64,000 nt of DNA from Cyclonatronum proteinivorum (GCF_003353065.1 NZ_CP027806.1:1629353-1693352); one strand, 5' to 3'. Shown: positions 34,660 to 43,926, counted from the first letter of the stretch. Translations and numbers: made by a program. Notes: generated from the letters alone by a model not told the origin.

Positions 34660-35935
34660 AGAAACGCGATGAATCGCCTCTCCGCGATGTATTGTAATCC
34701 AAAATAAAAAAGCATCATCCAGAACACCGGGGCATAGCAATACCGCAATCAAAGCCCCACCTATACCTTCTGCCTCCAAAGCCCATTGAAGCCTTACGGC
34801 GTCATCCCGGAAACGCCCACTCAGGTACTTGATAACTATAAACATAGTCCATCAGCGTTATCCGGGATCTACCAGCTTTGACCTATGTCATTGCTTGTAG
34901 CAGGCATCCAAATGTTGTCCAAGACATTTTAGCACAGGCATCCCAAACCTGCTATCACATCGCGATAGCTCCCGCTTGGTAGATCCCGGATAATGCTGCA
35001 CGTCTTTTCGAGAAGGTAAAAATAACGCCGATTTGCAGCATTTCCGGGATGACGCCGTTATGGCATATTTTTACAAAAACACATCTTAGAGACGCAAAGC
35101 CTTGCGTCTTTGCGATGTATTATAACCCAGAAAAAAAAGCGTGATCCCAACACCGGAGCATAGCCACACCGCAATCAAAGCCCCAACTATACGCTCTGCC
35201 CCCAAAGCCCATCAAAGCCTTACAGCGTCATCCCGGAAACGCCCACTCAGGTACTTGATAACTATAAACATAGTCCACCGGCGTTATCCGGGATCTACCA
35301 GCTTTGACCTATGTCATTGCTTGTAGCAGGCATCCAAATGTTGTCCAAGACATTTTAGCACAGGCACCCCAAACCTGCTATCACATCGCGATAGCTCCCG
35401 CTTGGTAGATCCCGGATAATGCTGCACGTCTTTTCGAGAAGGTAAAAATAACGCCGATTTGCAGCATTTCCGGGATGACGCCGTTATGGCATATTTTTAC
35501 AAAAATACATCTTAGAGACTCAAAACCTTGCGTCTTTGCGATGTTTTATAACCCAGAATAAAAACGCGTGATCCCAACACCGGAGCATAGCCACACCGCA
35601 ATCAAAGCCCCAACTATACGCTCTGCCCCCAAAGCCCATCAAAGCCTTACAGCGTCATCCCGGAAACGCCCACTCAGGTACTTGATAACTATAAACATAG
35701 TCCAGTGGCGTTATCCGGGATCTACCAGCTTTCATTTGTGTCACTGCCAGTAGCGGGCATCGAAATATTGTCCAAGACATTTTAGCACAGGCATCCCAAG
35801 CCCGCTATTACATAGCGATAGCTCCCGCTTGGTAGATCCCGGATAATGCTGCACGTCTTTTCGAGAAGGTAAAAATAACACCGATTTGCAGCATTTCCGG
35901 GATGACGCCGTTATTTCATCTCTCACCCTAAAAAT
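34660..35935. repeat. Three tandem copies of a 427-bp non-coding unit
   Basis: Copies run roughly 34660-35095, 35096-35522 and 35523-35935; landmarks such as GATCCCAACACCGGAGCATAG recur exactly 427 bp apart (35143 and 35570). Copies 2 and 3 are very similar and copy 1 is more diverged at its start. Each unit contains outward-facing near-palindromic pieces, TTATCCGGGATCTACCAGC and GATCCCGGATAATGCTGC. A partial fourth relative lies at 53430-53560. Confidence 0.9.
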
Positions 35936-36088
35936 GGTTCAGAGACGCAAAACCTTGCGTCTCTACCGGCATCGCTTTGCCTCCCTGCCCATCCCCAAAA
36001 TACGCCCCAATCCACTCCCGCATCCTCCGTATCTTGGGGCGCACATACAAACCGTTCATTAAGACACATTCATCAGGAATTTCCCGTT

Positions 36089-36856
36089 TTGATCGATACG
36101 CACGCGCACATCTACCTGCCGCATTTCAAAGACGACCTCACCGAAACCCTCGACCGTGCCGCTGAAGCCGGACTTACCGACATCCTCATGCCGGCCATTG
36201 ACTTCGATTCGCTTCCGCAGATGGACCGGCTCTCGCATGCGCGCATCAGGCTTCACAAAATGATGGGCGTTCACCCCTGCGAAATCAACAACAGCCGCTG
36301 CAACCTCGAAGCCTCCTTACTCGCCGCCTGCGCCGCGAACGACATCGTCGCGGTGGGCGAAACCGGTCTCGATTACTACTGGAGCACCGAATTTGTCGAA
36401 GAGCAAAAAATCAGCCTGCGCCGGCACTGCAAAGTCGCCAAGACCCTGCAAAAGCCCATCGTACTGCACAACCGCGAAGCAACAGCCGACCTCCTCGACC
36501 TCATCGAAGAACAGCAAGACGGCCGTCTCACCGGCGTATGGCACTGTTTTACCGGCACCATCGAAGAAGGCCGGCGCGCCATCGACCTCGGGCTGTACCT
36601 CGGCATAGGCGGGGTCGCAACCTTCAAAAACGGCGGACTCGACAAGATCCTGCCGGAGCTGCCGTCCGAACGCTTCATCCTCGAAACGGATTCTCCCTAT
36701 CTCGCGCCCGCGCCCTACCGCGGCAAACGCAACGAACCTGCCTACACCGCACTCGTCGCAACTCGTCTCGCCGCGCTCCTCGACCGCAGCGAAGCCGATA
36801 TCATCCGCATCACCACCGAAAACGCCCGCAGGCTGTTTCCTCGCATCATACGGTAG
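36089..36856 (+). CDS. TatD-family metal-dependent hydrolase
   Basis: This 255-residue TIM-barrel hydrolase reads from TTG 36089 (MIDTHAHIYLPHF), which places the metal-binding HxH at residues 5-7 as usual in the family. Other ligands are visible: VGETGLDYYW (Glu of the second shell), PIVLHNREA, GVWHCFTGT and ILETDSPYLAP (catalytic Asp). TatD proteins are cytosolic 3'-5' exonucleases or D-aminoacyl-type hydrolases involved in DNA quality control. Length is typical. No operon partner is obvious. The TTG start is preferred because upstream sequence lacks an in-frame ATG. Confidence 0.92.
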   Translation: MIDTHAHIYLPHFKDDLTETLDRAAEAGLTDILMPAIDFDSLPQMDRLSHARIRLHKMMGVHPCEINNSRCNLEASLLAACAANDIVAVGETGLDYYWSTEFVEEQKISLRRHCKVAKTLQKPIVLHNREATADLLDLIEEQQDGRLTGVWHCFTGTIEEGRRAIDLGLYLGIGGVATFKNGGLDKILPELPSERFILETDSPYLAPAPYRGKRNEPAYTALVATRLAALLDRSEADIIRITTENARRLFPRIIR

Positions 36857-37054
36857 CAAGCGGGGCTACAGCCTGAAAATGTTAGGGTATTTTTCCAATA
36901 AGCCTAAAATTTGCTTAGAACCGCTTTTCTGAAGCCAAGGCTTTAAGGCAGCCAATATAGCTTGTTACCCGCAGTTTCAAATTGTAAATCAGCGCTTGAC
37001 AAAACAGACTTATCCTTATTATTGCAGGCCATTTCAAAACAAATCAACACATCC

Positions 37055-37570
37055 ATGTCATCTGCTTCATCAAGACTATTCATCCTCTCAGCGATCCTCA
37101 TGCTGACGATAGTTGCCCTGTCTGCATGCTCAGCCACAAATGCATCGCGGGTTGATCTCAGCGAAGTCAACAATGCAACCTTCGAAAGCGACACCTACGA
37201 CGTATTTCAGGCCACCCTCAGTGCCCTCAACCAAAACGGTTTCGTCGTACGCCGCTCCAACTCCGCCGATGGCCTCATTCAGGCCGACTTCATTAATCCC
37301 GGCTCAACCGGCAGCGAAGAACGCTTTTTCGGATACAGCTCCAGCCTCTCCGAGCACGTCCGTGCCGAGCTCACCCTAAACCCAACTGTTGACGGCGGCA
37401 CCCGCGTCATCCTCAACCTCGTGGAAATCTTCCCGCCTTCGCCCGCGCAGTACGGCAGCATCAACACCGCCAACACACAGCGCCGCATGCGGGACGCCCG
37501 CTTCTACGAAGGCCTCCTCCGCCAAATCGAAGAACGTCTCGAAGAACGCGGTGTCAGCACGGGTGTCTGA
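37055..37570 (+). CDS. Small lipoprotein, family unknown
   Basis: From ATG 37055 this is a 171-residue protein with a lipoprotein signal peptide (lipobox LSAC, Cys about 24 residues in: MLTIVALSACSATNAS). The mature part is an alpha-beta module: SDTYDVFQATLSALNQNGFVV.RSNSADGLIQADF..., then VRAELTLNPTVDGGTRVILNLVEIF, and a C-terminal helix FYEGLLRQIEERLEERG. This arrangement resembles periplasmic lipoproteins in which a short ferredoxin-like domain senses or scaffolds, but I cannot name a family. An upstream ATG at 36962 adds 31 residues without signal logic. Confidence 0.8.
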   Translation: MSSASSRLFILSAILMLTIVALSACSATNASRVDLSEVNNATFESDTYDVFQATLSALNQNGFVVRRSNSADGLIQADFINPGSTGSEERFFGYSSSLSEHVRAELTLNPTVDGGTRVILNLVEIFPPSPAQYGSINTANTQRRMRDARFYEGLLRQIEERLEERGVSTGV

Positions 37571-37623
37571 ACCCCCGCTGCCGGGGTAGCGCCCTCATTT
37601 TTTTATTTTTGGGGGAAACTTCC

Positions 37624-37689
37624 AGAACATCAGGGGGTCCGTGATAGATTGCGAAACCCCAAACCTAAGATGAATGCGTTGCTTTTTTT
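37624..37689 (-). repeat. 65-bp dispersed repeat, copy 2 (inverted)
   Basis: Its reverse complement starts with an A-run plus GCAACGCATTCATCTTAGG and ends GACCCCCTGATGTTC, as in 14875-14939. The outer blocks are nearly identical and the centre has diverged. Confidence 0.75.
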
Positions 37690-37743
37690 GGGAAGTTGGT
37701 CCCTGAAACAAGGCATCAACCCCTGCCATAAACGACTGTAACA

Positions 37744-37767
37744 CAAGGCTCTCCGGAGCCTTTTTTT
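37744..37767 (+). terminator. Intrinsic terminator
   Basis: AAGGCTC, loop TCCG, GAGCCTT and a T-run. It lies about 170 bp downstream of the lipoprotein gene and 220 bp before asd. Confidence 0.8.
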
Positions 37768-37990
37768 GTGAACACCGTTTTTCAGGAAGACCTGCAGCAC
37801 ACCCATGCACATTACCCCGCGGCATTCGCACGCCCCTCTCGGAAGCCCGGTTTGGGTGTGCCGCTGATTCCGTATATTTGGCGCGACATAAGATTCCCCC
37901 CTTTTCACGCATAAACCTAAACAGATGACCTTCACAGCCCTTCAACAGCGGCACAAGGTCATCCCCTGAATGCTCAGAAAAACCAAAGCT

Positions 37991-39061
37991 ATGAACAGAT
38001 TAAAAGTTGGGGTACTGGGTGCTACCGGTGCCGTTGGTCAGAAATTTATCCGCTTGCTTGCGGATCATCCCTGGTTTGAAATTGCTGCGGTTGCAGCCTC
38101 CTCCCGCTCAGCCGGCAAGCCCTATGCCGAAGCCGCACACTGGATCGAGCCCATCCCCGTACCCGAAGCCGTCGCTGGCATGACCGTGCGCGCCTGCGAG
38201 CCCGAAGCCCTGCCCGAAGTCGATTTCGTCTTCTCTGGCATGGACGCTGCCGTTGCCGGTGACATTGAGCGCCGCTTTGCGGAAGCCGGTATCCCCGTCG
38301 TTACCAACGCCCGCAACTACCGCCGCGAAGCACACGTGCCCCTGCTCGTGCCGGAAGTCAACCCCGATCATATCGCGCAGATCGCGCATCAGACCTTCGA
38401 CCCGAGCGGGCGCGGATTTATCGTCACCAATCCAAACTGCGTGTGCGTGCCCCTCGTACTCAGCCTCAAACCCCTCGCGGACGCCTTCGGCATTGATTCC
38501 GTTGTAGTTACGAGCATGCAGGCCGTCTCAGGTGCAGGCTATCCCGGCGTGCCGAGTCTCGATATTTTAGGCAACGTTGTGCCCTATATCGGCGGGGAAG
38601 AAGAAAAAATCATGTGGGAGCCCCTCAAACTGATGGGCGAACTGCAGGCCGACGGCACCGTGCAGAACAGCACCATCGGCATACACGCCTCGGCCTACCG
38701 CGTGCCGGTCGTGGAAGGGCACCTGCTTTCCGTGCTTGTAAAACTCGCGACCCCGGGCGTGTCCGAACAGGACGCACAACAAGCCTACGCCGACTGGCAG
38801 AGTCCGCTGGCAGGGCTTGACCTTCCTTCGGCACCCGAACAGCCGGTGCTGCTTTACGACGAACCCCGCTTCCCGCAGCCCAAGCTACACGCCCCCAACG
38901 AAAACGGCATGCAGGTCACCATGGGCCGCCTACGCAAAGCCGGACTCTTCGATTTTGCCTACACTGCCCTGGGGCACAACACCATTCGCGGGGCTGCCGG
39001 CGGAGCGGTGCTCAACGCCGAAATGCTGGTTGCCAAAAAACGCATCCGCAGCCGGAACTAA
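37991..39061 (+). CDS. asd: Aspartate-semialdehyde dehydrogenase
   Basis: From ATG 37991 this is a 356-residue enzyme. It reduces aspartyl phosphate to aspartate semialdehyde with NADPH, the branch point to lysine/diaminopimelate, threonine and methionine. The Rossmann motif GVLGATGAVGQ is at the N-terminus, the catalytic Cys150 lies in VTNPNCVCVPLV, and SMQAVSGAGYPGVPSLDILGNVVPYI plus GGEEEKI mark the branch common in archaea, fungi and some bacteria. RVPVVEGH and GAAGGAVLNAE are the C-terminal substrate segments. The next gene, dapD, is 66 bp downstream on the same strand and is the following pathway block. An ATG at 37970 is a less likely start. Confidence 0.95.
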   Translation: MNRLKVGVLGATGAVGQKFIRLLADHPWFEIAAVAASSRSAGKPYAEAAHWIEPIPVPEAVAGMTVRACEPEALPEVDFVFSGMDAAVAGDIERRFAEAGIPVVTNARNYRREAHVPLLVPEVNPDHIAQIAHQTFDPSGRGFIVTNPNCVCVPLVLSLKPLADAFGIDSVVVTSMQAVSGAGYPGVPSLDILGNVVPYIGGEEEKIMWEPLKLMGELQADGTVQNSTIGIHASAYRVPVVEGHLLSVLVKLATPGVSEQDAQQAYADWQSPLAGLDLPSAPEQPVLLYDEPRFPQPKLHAPNENGMQVTMGRLRKAGLFDFAYTALGHNTIRGAAGGAVLNAEMLVAKKRIRSRN

Positions 39062-39127
39062 GGCAGGCCGGTTCAGGCTTCCGGACCCATCACCCTACAA
39101 AAAAAGACACCAAAACCACGCAATTCC

Positions 39128-39976
39128 ATGACTGTTACACAACTCGAAGCATTTGTTACTAAAACCGCTGAAGCCGCCGCTTCAACTGCTCCCGAAGGCT
39201 TTTTTGAAAGCTTTGAAAGCTTCCTTCAGGCACTTGAATCCGGTGAAATCCGCGCTGCAAGTCCGCAGGCGGATGGCAGCTGGGCCGTAAACGGCTGGGT
39301 GAAGCAAGGCATACTACTGGGCTTCAAATACGGAAAAGTCGTGCCCATGGGCACGGACTCAAGCTTCAAATTTTTCGACAAAGACACCTATCCGACGCAG
39401 TATGTTGACGGACCCGCGCGGACCATCCGCGTTGTGCCGGGCGGCTCGACCATACGCCGGGGCTCCTTTATCGGCAACAAGGTCACCATGATGCCGCCCA
39501 TGTACGTCAACTGCGGCGCCTATGTAGATGAAGGGACCATGGTTGATAGTCACGCCCTCGTTGGCAGCTGTGCGCAGATCGGCAAGCGCGTGCACCTGAG
39601 CGCAGCCGCACAGATTGGCGGGGTGCTTGAGCCCATCGGGGCCGTACCCGTCATTGTGGAAGACGACTGTATGATTGGCGGCAACACCGGCATTTACGAA
39701 GGCACCATCGTGCGCAAAGGCGCGGTGATCGGTGCGGGCGTTGTCCTCACCCGCTCGACCCCTGTGTACGACCTCGTGCAAAAGCGTATCATCCGTGCGG
39801 AAGCCGGCAAAACCCTCGAGATTCCCGAAGACGCGGTTGTGATTCCCGGCACACGCGCCATCAGCGGCAACAGCTGGGCCGCCGAAAACGGACTTGCCGT
39901 GCAATGCCCCATCATCATCAAATACCGCGATGATAAAACCGATGCCGCAACAACCCTCGAAAGCCTGCTCAGGTAA
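39128..39976 (+). CDS. dapD: Tetrahydrodipicolinate N-succinyltransferase
   Basis: This 282-residue acyltransferase moves succinyl from succinyl-CoA to tetrahydrodipicolinate in the succinylase route to diaminopimelate and lysine. It has the N-terminal helical domain and then the left-handed parallel beta-helix with hexapeptide repeats ([60 protein letters not shown]). The family signatures GGSTIRRG and [19 protein letters not shown] are present. Length is standard. It is immediately downstream of asd, so co-transcription is expected. Confidence 0.95.
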   Translation: MTVTQLEAFVTKTAEAAASTAPEGFFESFESFLQALESGEIRAASPQADGSWAVNGWVKQGILLGFKYGKVVPMGTDSSFKFFDKDTYPTQYVDGPARTIRVVPGGSTIRRGSFIGNKVTMMPPMYVNCGAYVDEGTMVDSHALVGSCAQIGKRVHLSAAAQIGGVLEPIGAVPVIVEDDCMIGGNTGIYEGTIVRKGAVIGAGVVLTRSTPVYDLVQKRIIRAEAGKTLEIPEDAVVIPGTRAISGNSWAAENGLAVQCPIIIKYRDDKTDAATTLESLLR

Positions 39977-39994
39977 ACCGGGCCCCGCAGTACC

Positions 39995-40363
39995 CTACTG
40001 TTGCGTGTAGGGATTTTCTGAAAGGCCGCGGACAATGGTTTCAGCAAGGCGCAGCTTCACGAAGCGAATGAAAGATTTCGCTTCGGAAGCATGCGCCTTT
40101 TTTATGTTCAGGGTAAACGAAACGTCCTCGCCATCGGTAAACGGAGCCGCAAGCTCACGGCTCAGCGTATGAAGGGTCACTTTGCCCCCGGTCAGCTGCA
40201 TGTCAAGGCTGATGTACTTGATTTGCGGCAGGGGGATGTGCCAGGGCGATGGAAGGTTTTCATCCGAAAACCGAAAAACAAGGTCATCGCCGTGCAGGCT
40301 CAACGTGCCGCCCGATTCGCGGCTGATCAGCGTTTTTTTTTCGATGGAAAAGGGAATTTTCAT
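39995..40363 (-). CDS. Conserved hypothetical protein, beta-rich
   Basis: From ATG 40363 this is a 122-residue protein (MKIPFSIEKKTLISRESGG). The first part is beta-rich (TLSLHGDDLVFRF, WHIPLPQIKYISLDMQLTGGKVTLHTLS) and resembles a small PH-like or split-barrel fold. A C-terminal helix (EAKSFIRFVKLRLAETIVRGL) follows. No signal peptide or catalytic motif. It is convergent with dapD, ending 18 bp from it. An upstream in-frame ATG at 40444 would add 27 residues rich in Asn/Phe with no matching start signal. Family not recognised. Confidence 0.7.
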   Translation of the reverse strand: MKIPFSIEKKTLISRESGGTLSLHGDDLVFRFSDENLPSPWHIPLPQIKYISLDMQLTGGKVTLHTLSRELAAPFTDGEDVSFTLNIKKAHASEAKSFIRFVKLRLAETIVRGLSENPYTQQ

Positions 40364-40514
40364 GAATGTGTTTCGTAAGTCGCTGTTATTATTGCGTGAG
40401 AAAAAATAAAAAAAGTTGAGATAGTACTGTAAGGTTTCCCGCATTTAGGGCTCTATAAGGTGTGTAAGTCAGTGCTCACGTAGCAATGCTGTTTACACAC
40501 CTATTCTACAGTCC

Positions 40515-40553
40515 AAAAAAGCCGGCACCTTGAGTGGGCCGGCTTTTTTTTTT
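40515..40553. terminator. Bidirectional intrinsic terminator
   Basis: AAAAAAGCCGGC pairs with GCCGGCTTTTTT, with a short loop and T-runs on both strands. It separates the small minus-strand gene from htpG. Confidence 0.85.
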
Positions 40554-40648
40554 GCGCCTGCTAATAGCTGACGGAAAGACTGAGAAATGTGCGGCATTTT
40601 TAAAATCAGGAAAGGGGAATTGTCGGAATTGGACTGTTAAAAGGGCTT

Positions 40649-40664
40649 TGGCACTGACTTTGCT
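40649..40664 (+). promoter_or_regulatory. Sigma-54-like (-24/-12) promoter upstream of htpG
   Basis: TGGCAC, 5 bp, TTGCT matches the -24/-12 consensus TGGCAC-N5-TTGCW exactly. The expected start of transcription would be near 40675, giving a leader of about 50 nt before the htpG ATG. Sigma-54 control needs an enhancer-binding activator, which is not seen here. Confidence 0.55.
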
Positions 40665-40726
40665 TAGATGGGTGCAGGTAAAAATATAACACACATCTTC
40701 ACCCAAAGACCAACAGATACAACATT

Positions 40727-42628
40727 ATGTCAGAACAAACCCGTCAGCAGTTTGAATTTAAGGCAGAGATGAAGCAATTGCTTCACCTTATCATAAATTC
40801 GCTCTATACCAATCCGGAAGTATTCTTACGCGAGCTCATTTCCAACTCCTCTGACGCCCTGAACAAGGTGCGTTTCATGCAGCTCACCAACGAAACGGTA
40901 CAAAGTGCCGATGATCCGCTGCAGATCAAAATTACGCTCGACGAAAAAGAACAAACCTTCTCCATCGAAGACACCGGCGTCGGCATGACGGAACAAGAGC
41001 TCGTAGAACGGCTCGGTACCATTGCAAGTTCCGGCACCCTGGAGTTCATCAAGCAAATGCAGGAAAACAAGGGCAAGCTCGATGGCAATATGATCGGGCA
41101 GTTTGGCGTCGGCTTTTATTCCGCTTTCATGGTGACTGATGAAATCACCGTAGAAACCAAGCACGCCAATCCCGAAATGCCGGCCATGAAATGGGTTTCA
41201 GACGGCAAGGGTACCTTCACCATTGAAGAATCCGACAGGACGCAGCGCGGAACCAAAATTTCCTTCAAGCTGAAAGAAGAGCACAAAGAATTCGCCGAAA
41301 ACTGGCGCGTGAAAAGCATCATCAAAAAGTACTCCAACTTCGTGGACTACCCGATTGTGGTAGGGGAAGAAGAAGTCAACAAAAAAGGAGCGCTTTGGCA
41401 GAAAAGCAAAAACGACATCACCGATGAAGAGCTCAACGAGTTCTACAAATTCGTGTCCAACGATTTCAATGAGCCGCTTGATCACCTGCATCTCGCCATG
41501 GAAGGCCGGATGAACTTCAAGGCGCTGCTGTTTGTGCCCAAAAAGCGCAAGCCCAACTTCTTTCAGAACGAAGAGCTCAAATCCATTCAGCTGTACTCCA
41601 ACCGCGTATTTGTGCAGGAAGACTGCGAGCCCCTGCTGCCTGAATACCTCCGCTTCATGGAAGGCCTTGTGGACAGCGAAGACCTGCCGCTGAACGTGAG
41701 CCGCGAAGTGACGCAGTATTCGCCCATCATGAATAAAATTAAGGATGTGCTCGTGGGCAAAATCCTCGGCATGATCGAATACTGGGCGGAAAGCGAAACT
41801 GACAAATTCAAGACCTTCCTCACCGAGTTTGGTCCGCTGTTCAAAAGCGGCATCAACAGCGACTTCACCAACCGCGAGCGGCTGATCAACCTGCTCCGTT
41901 TTCAGACCACTAAATCCGGCGACGACGAGCTCGTTTCGCTCAAGCAGTATGTGGAGCATATGCCTGATTTTCAGAAGCAGATTTACTACCTCAGCGGTCA
42001 GAGCCTGAAAGAGCTTCGCAACGACCCGCGCCTCGAGTACTTCAAAAAGAAGGATGTAGAAGTGCTGCTGCTGCACGATCCTGCGGATACCTTTGTAGTG
42101 CCCGGCCTGATGAACTTCATGGAAAAAGAGTTCGCAAGCATCGAAAAATCCGACATCGACCTCGGCAAAGACGATGAATCCGCGCAGGACGCCCTCAGCG
42201 GCGAACCGCTTGACAAGCTGATTGCCGTCATCAAAGAAGCCATCGGCGACAAGGTCGAAGATGTAACCGCCTCGAAGCGTCTTGTTGAATCCGCAGCCAC
42301 ACTCACGGTCGGCAAAGAAGGCATGGACACACAGATGGAATACATGATGAAAATGATGAATCAGGAAATGCCGCCTTCCAAGCGGATTTTCGAGATCAAC
42401 CCCTCGCATCAGCTCATCAAAAACATGTCAGCCCTTACCGAAAAAGGGCAGTCCGAGCGGGTGAAACTCTTCGCCGAACAACTCTACGAAGGCGCCCTGC
42501 TCCTGCAGGGACAACTCGACTCCCCAACCGAATTCATCAACCGCATGACCCGCTTCCTCTCCCTCGCAAGTGAAGGCGAAACAGAAAGCGAAAGCGGAAA
42601 CAAAAGTGAGAATCAAAGCGAAAAATAA
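40727..42628 (+). CDS. htpG: Chaperone HtpG (Hsp90)
   Basis: This 633-residue ATP-dependent chaperone of the Hsp90 family acts in the cytosol as a homodimer on late folding intermediates. The N-terminal GHKL ATPase is complete: LRELISNSSDALNKVR (metal-binding Asn), IEDTGVGMTEQEL, GTIASSGT and GQFGVGFYSAFMV. The middle domain includes LPLNVSREVTQ (the conserved Arg that contacts the gamma phosphate) and the C-terminal dimerisation region follows to the Glu/Ser-rich tail (SEGETESESGNKSENQSEK). It is a single-gene unit with a sigma-54-like promoter upstream and a terminator downstream. Confidence 0.97.
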   Translation: MSEQTRQQFEFKAEMKQLLHLIINSLYTNPEVFLRELISNSSDALNKVRFMQLTNETVQSADDPLQIKITLDEKEQTFSIEDTGVGMTEQELVERLGTIASSGTLEFIKQMQENKGKLDGNMIGQFGVGFYSAFMVTDEITVETKHANPEMPAMKWVSDGKGTFTIEESDRTQRGTKISFKLKEEHKEFAENWRVKSIIKKYSNFVDYPIVVGEEEVNKKGALWQKSKNDITDEELNEFYKFVSNDFNEPLDHLHLAMEGRMNFKALLFVPKKRKPNFFQNEELKSIQLYSNRVFVQEDCEPLLPEYLRFMEGLVDSEDLPLNVSREVTQYSPIMNKIKDVLVGKILGMIEYWAESETDKFKTFLTEFGPLFKSGINSDFTNRERLINLLRFQTTKSGDDELVSLKQYVEHMPDFQKQIYYLSGQSLKELRNDPRLEYFKKKDVEVLLLHDPADTFVVPGLMNFMEKEFASIEKSDIDLGKDDESAQDALSGEPLDKLIAVIKEAIGDKVEDVTASKRLVESAATLTVGKEGMDTQMEYMMKMMNQEMPPSKRIFEINPSHQLIKNMSALTEKGQSERVKLFAEQLYEGALLLQGQLDSPTEFINRMTRFLSLASEGETESESGNKSENQSEK

Positions 42629-42661
42629 CCGCTAACTGATTCAGCCCTAAGATGTATAAAG

Positions 42662-42699
42662 AAGGCAGTCATACCGAAAAAGGTGTGGCTGCCTTTTTT
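42662..42699 (+). terminator. Intrinsic terminator of htpG
   Basis: AAGGCAGTCATACC and GGTGTGGCTGCCTT pair around a GAAAAA loop, followed by TTTTT. It lies 34 bp after the htpG stop. Confidence 0.88.
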
Positions 42700-43089
42700 G
42701 CATTTGGGGTGGACGGTACAGCTGAATGCAGCGCATGTGGGGACGCTATATGGCACCTTACACGTGAGATGGTGCCGTTAAAAATCCCCTTAAGGTCTGC
42801 TCGCTTCCAAAGGGTAGGGTACGAGAAAGGTTTTGCGCGCAGCACCTTCGACCAATTTTAGAGCCCGTTGAGACGTAATTGTAAAATGCAGGGATATCTT
42901 CCGGACTATTCCGGGAGCAATGCCGGAGCATTCCCGGAGCAATCATTGTAAACAAGATAGCATACAAGCGCCCTGAACGCGCCAAAAACGGGGTGTTTTT
43001 GGCTTTTATAAGCGTACTGATTTACTTATATACAAAAATTAACAACATCAGATTCATCGCAGCTACTGCTATTGTATATCCCGATTGAA

Positions 43090-43260
43090 CGCACAGACCG
43101 GCGGGGGAAGGACGATGTTGTGAAACCAGCCACCAAAAACAACCCAATCCCGCCGTTGTCATCCCGAACAGTTATCGTTTGGCAGGAGGTAAATCGAAGC
43201 CGCCGTAAGTTGTTAAATCGCGGTATTCGAAAAGGATTTATGTGAGGGATCTCCTTTGCT
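43090..43260 (-). repeat. Dispersed repeat module (CATCCCGAACAGTTATCG type)
   Basis: It contains CATCCCGAACAGTTATCG, GGCAGGAGGTAAATCGAAGC and GTGAGGGATCTCC. Related copies lie at 45680-45815 (same orientation) and at 53760-53880 and 54075-54180 (opposite orientation). It encodes nothing convincing. Confidence 0.8.
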
Positions 43261-43289
43261 GGAATAGGCCTTGATGGATAAACCGGTGT

Positions 43290-43480
43290 ATTCGTGTACC
43301 TCGGGGCAGGTCTGACGCAGGAGATCTCTCACATGATACTTTGATCGGCAGCACATGCAGATCAGATAGTTAAGACTTCGAATGCAGCCCTGCCATATTC
43401 CACTGTTCGAGATGACTCGTTTATATTTTTTGATATCGAAACAACCTCGGCAGCAGCGACATCTTGGTAGCACGATGGTT
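43290..43480 (-). repeat. Dispersed repeat module (CTCACATGATGCTTCGAT type), diverged copy
   Basis: It shares an ordered set of blocks (GATCTCTCACATGATACTTTGAT..., a CTGTTCGAGATGACTCGTTT block, and GGTAGCA...) with 46003-46164 and 46308-46471. Confidence 0.6.
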
Positions 43481-43507
43481 ATTTTTTTAGATAGTAAGCG
43501 TATCTTC

Positions 43508-43846
43508 ATGCAAGACCTTTTTTATGAATCAAATCATCCTAATCACCCGCTGATGAATCACGCTTGTCCGAATCTCCCGATCAACATTCTCATTTCAAAA
43601 GGCAGCTCATATTTCGGTCCTGATACGGGCTGGGTGCTTGAAATTTTCCGGGAAGCTACGGAAGATGATCTCGAAGAGAACGAATACCTCGATGATGTGG
43701 GAGATCTTATATGGACTACCGTTGCAGAAATTTCCCACTGCCCTTATTGCGGCGAGCATCTTCAGCCGTTGAGCCGCAATCCGGCAGACGGGTCCGTGCA
43801 GGTTGCTTGTTACGATTATAGTGGGTGGACCACGCGGAAATTGTAG
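43508..43846 (+). CDS. Small protein with a CxxC zinc-ribbon-like motif
   Basis: From ATG 43508 this gives 112 residues. The N-terminal part (ILISKGSSYFGPDTGWVLEIFREATEDDLEENEYLDDVGDLIW) looks like a compact alpha-beta domain. HCPYCGEHLQPL follows, a CPxCG half-ribbon, and then QVACYDYSGW, where one more Cys could complete a site. The start is uncertain (43382, 43508 or 43550), because the upstream stretch lies inside a dispersed repeat. No signal peptide. The family is not recognised. It overlaps the frame of the next gene only in its unused upstream part. Confidence 0.6.
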   Translation: MQDLFYESNHPNHPLMNHACPNLPINILISKGSSYFGPDTGWVLEIFREATEDDLEENEYLDDVGDLIWTTVAEISHCPYCGEHLQPLSRNPADGSVQVACYDYSGWTTRKL

Positions 43847-43926
43847 CTGAGGTATATTTTGTATTCAGTAAAGTAGCCTTAAAATACTCGTACGTCAGCT
43901 TTACTAAAATTCATCAATATTATCCT

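Larger units (their letters stand above)
34189..36088. other. 1.9-kb non-coding repeat region
   Basis: No gene is supported. It contains a module with CTCGAGAGGGG (34321-34440), an AACAGGATT-type module (34534-34570), three tandem copies of a 427-bp unit (34660-35935), and a hairpin GAGACGCAAAACCTTGCGTCTC-type sequence at 35941-35962. The conserved 61-codon frames inside the units only reflect the repeat. Confidence 0.75.
37571..37990. other. Spacer with dispersed repeat and terminator
   Basis: Contains the second copy of the 65-bp repeat (37624-37689) and a terminator (37744-37767). No gene is supported. Confidence 0.55.
40364..40726. other. Spacer holding a terminator and the htpG promoter
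   Basis: About 360 bp without a gene. It contains a bidirectional terminator (40515-40553) and a sigma-54-like promoter (40649-40664). Nothing else stands out. Confidence 0.6.
42629..43507. other. Repeat-containing spacer
   Basis: Holds the htpG terminator (42662-42699), CCGGAGCAAT-type short repeats (42899-42945), and dispersed-repeat modules at 43090-43260 and 43290-43480. No gene is supported. Confidence 0.6.

Noticed and set aside
35141-35753. Two conserved 61-codon ORFs 427 bp apart in the tandem repeat
   Set aside because: The conservation is due to the DNA repeat; the first copy lacks the frame and the protein has no domain logic.
34660-35935. CRISPR array
   Set aside because: Repeat length (427 bp) and number (three) and the absence of spacers or cas genes exclude it.
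41198-42409. 403-codon minus-strand ORF inside htpG
   Set aside because: Antisense shadow of the Hsp90 gene; composition mirrors its codons.
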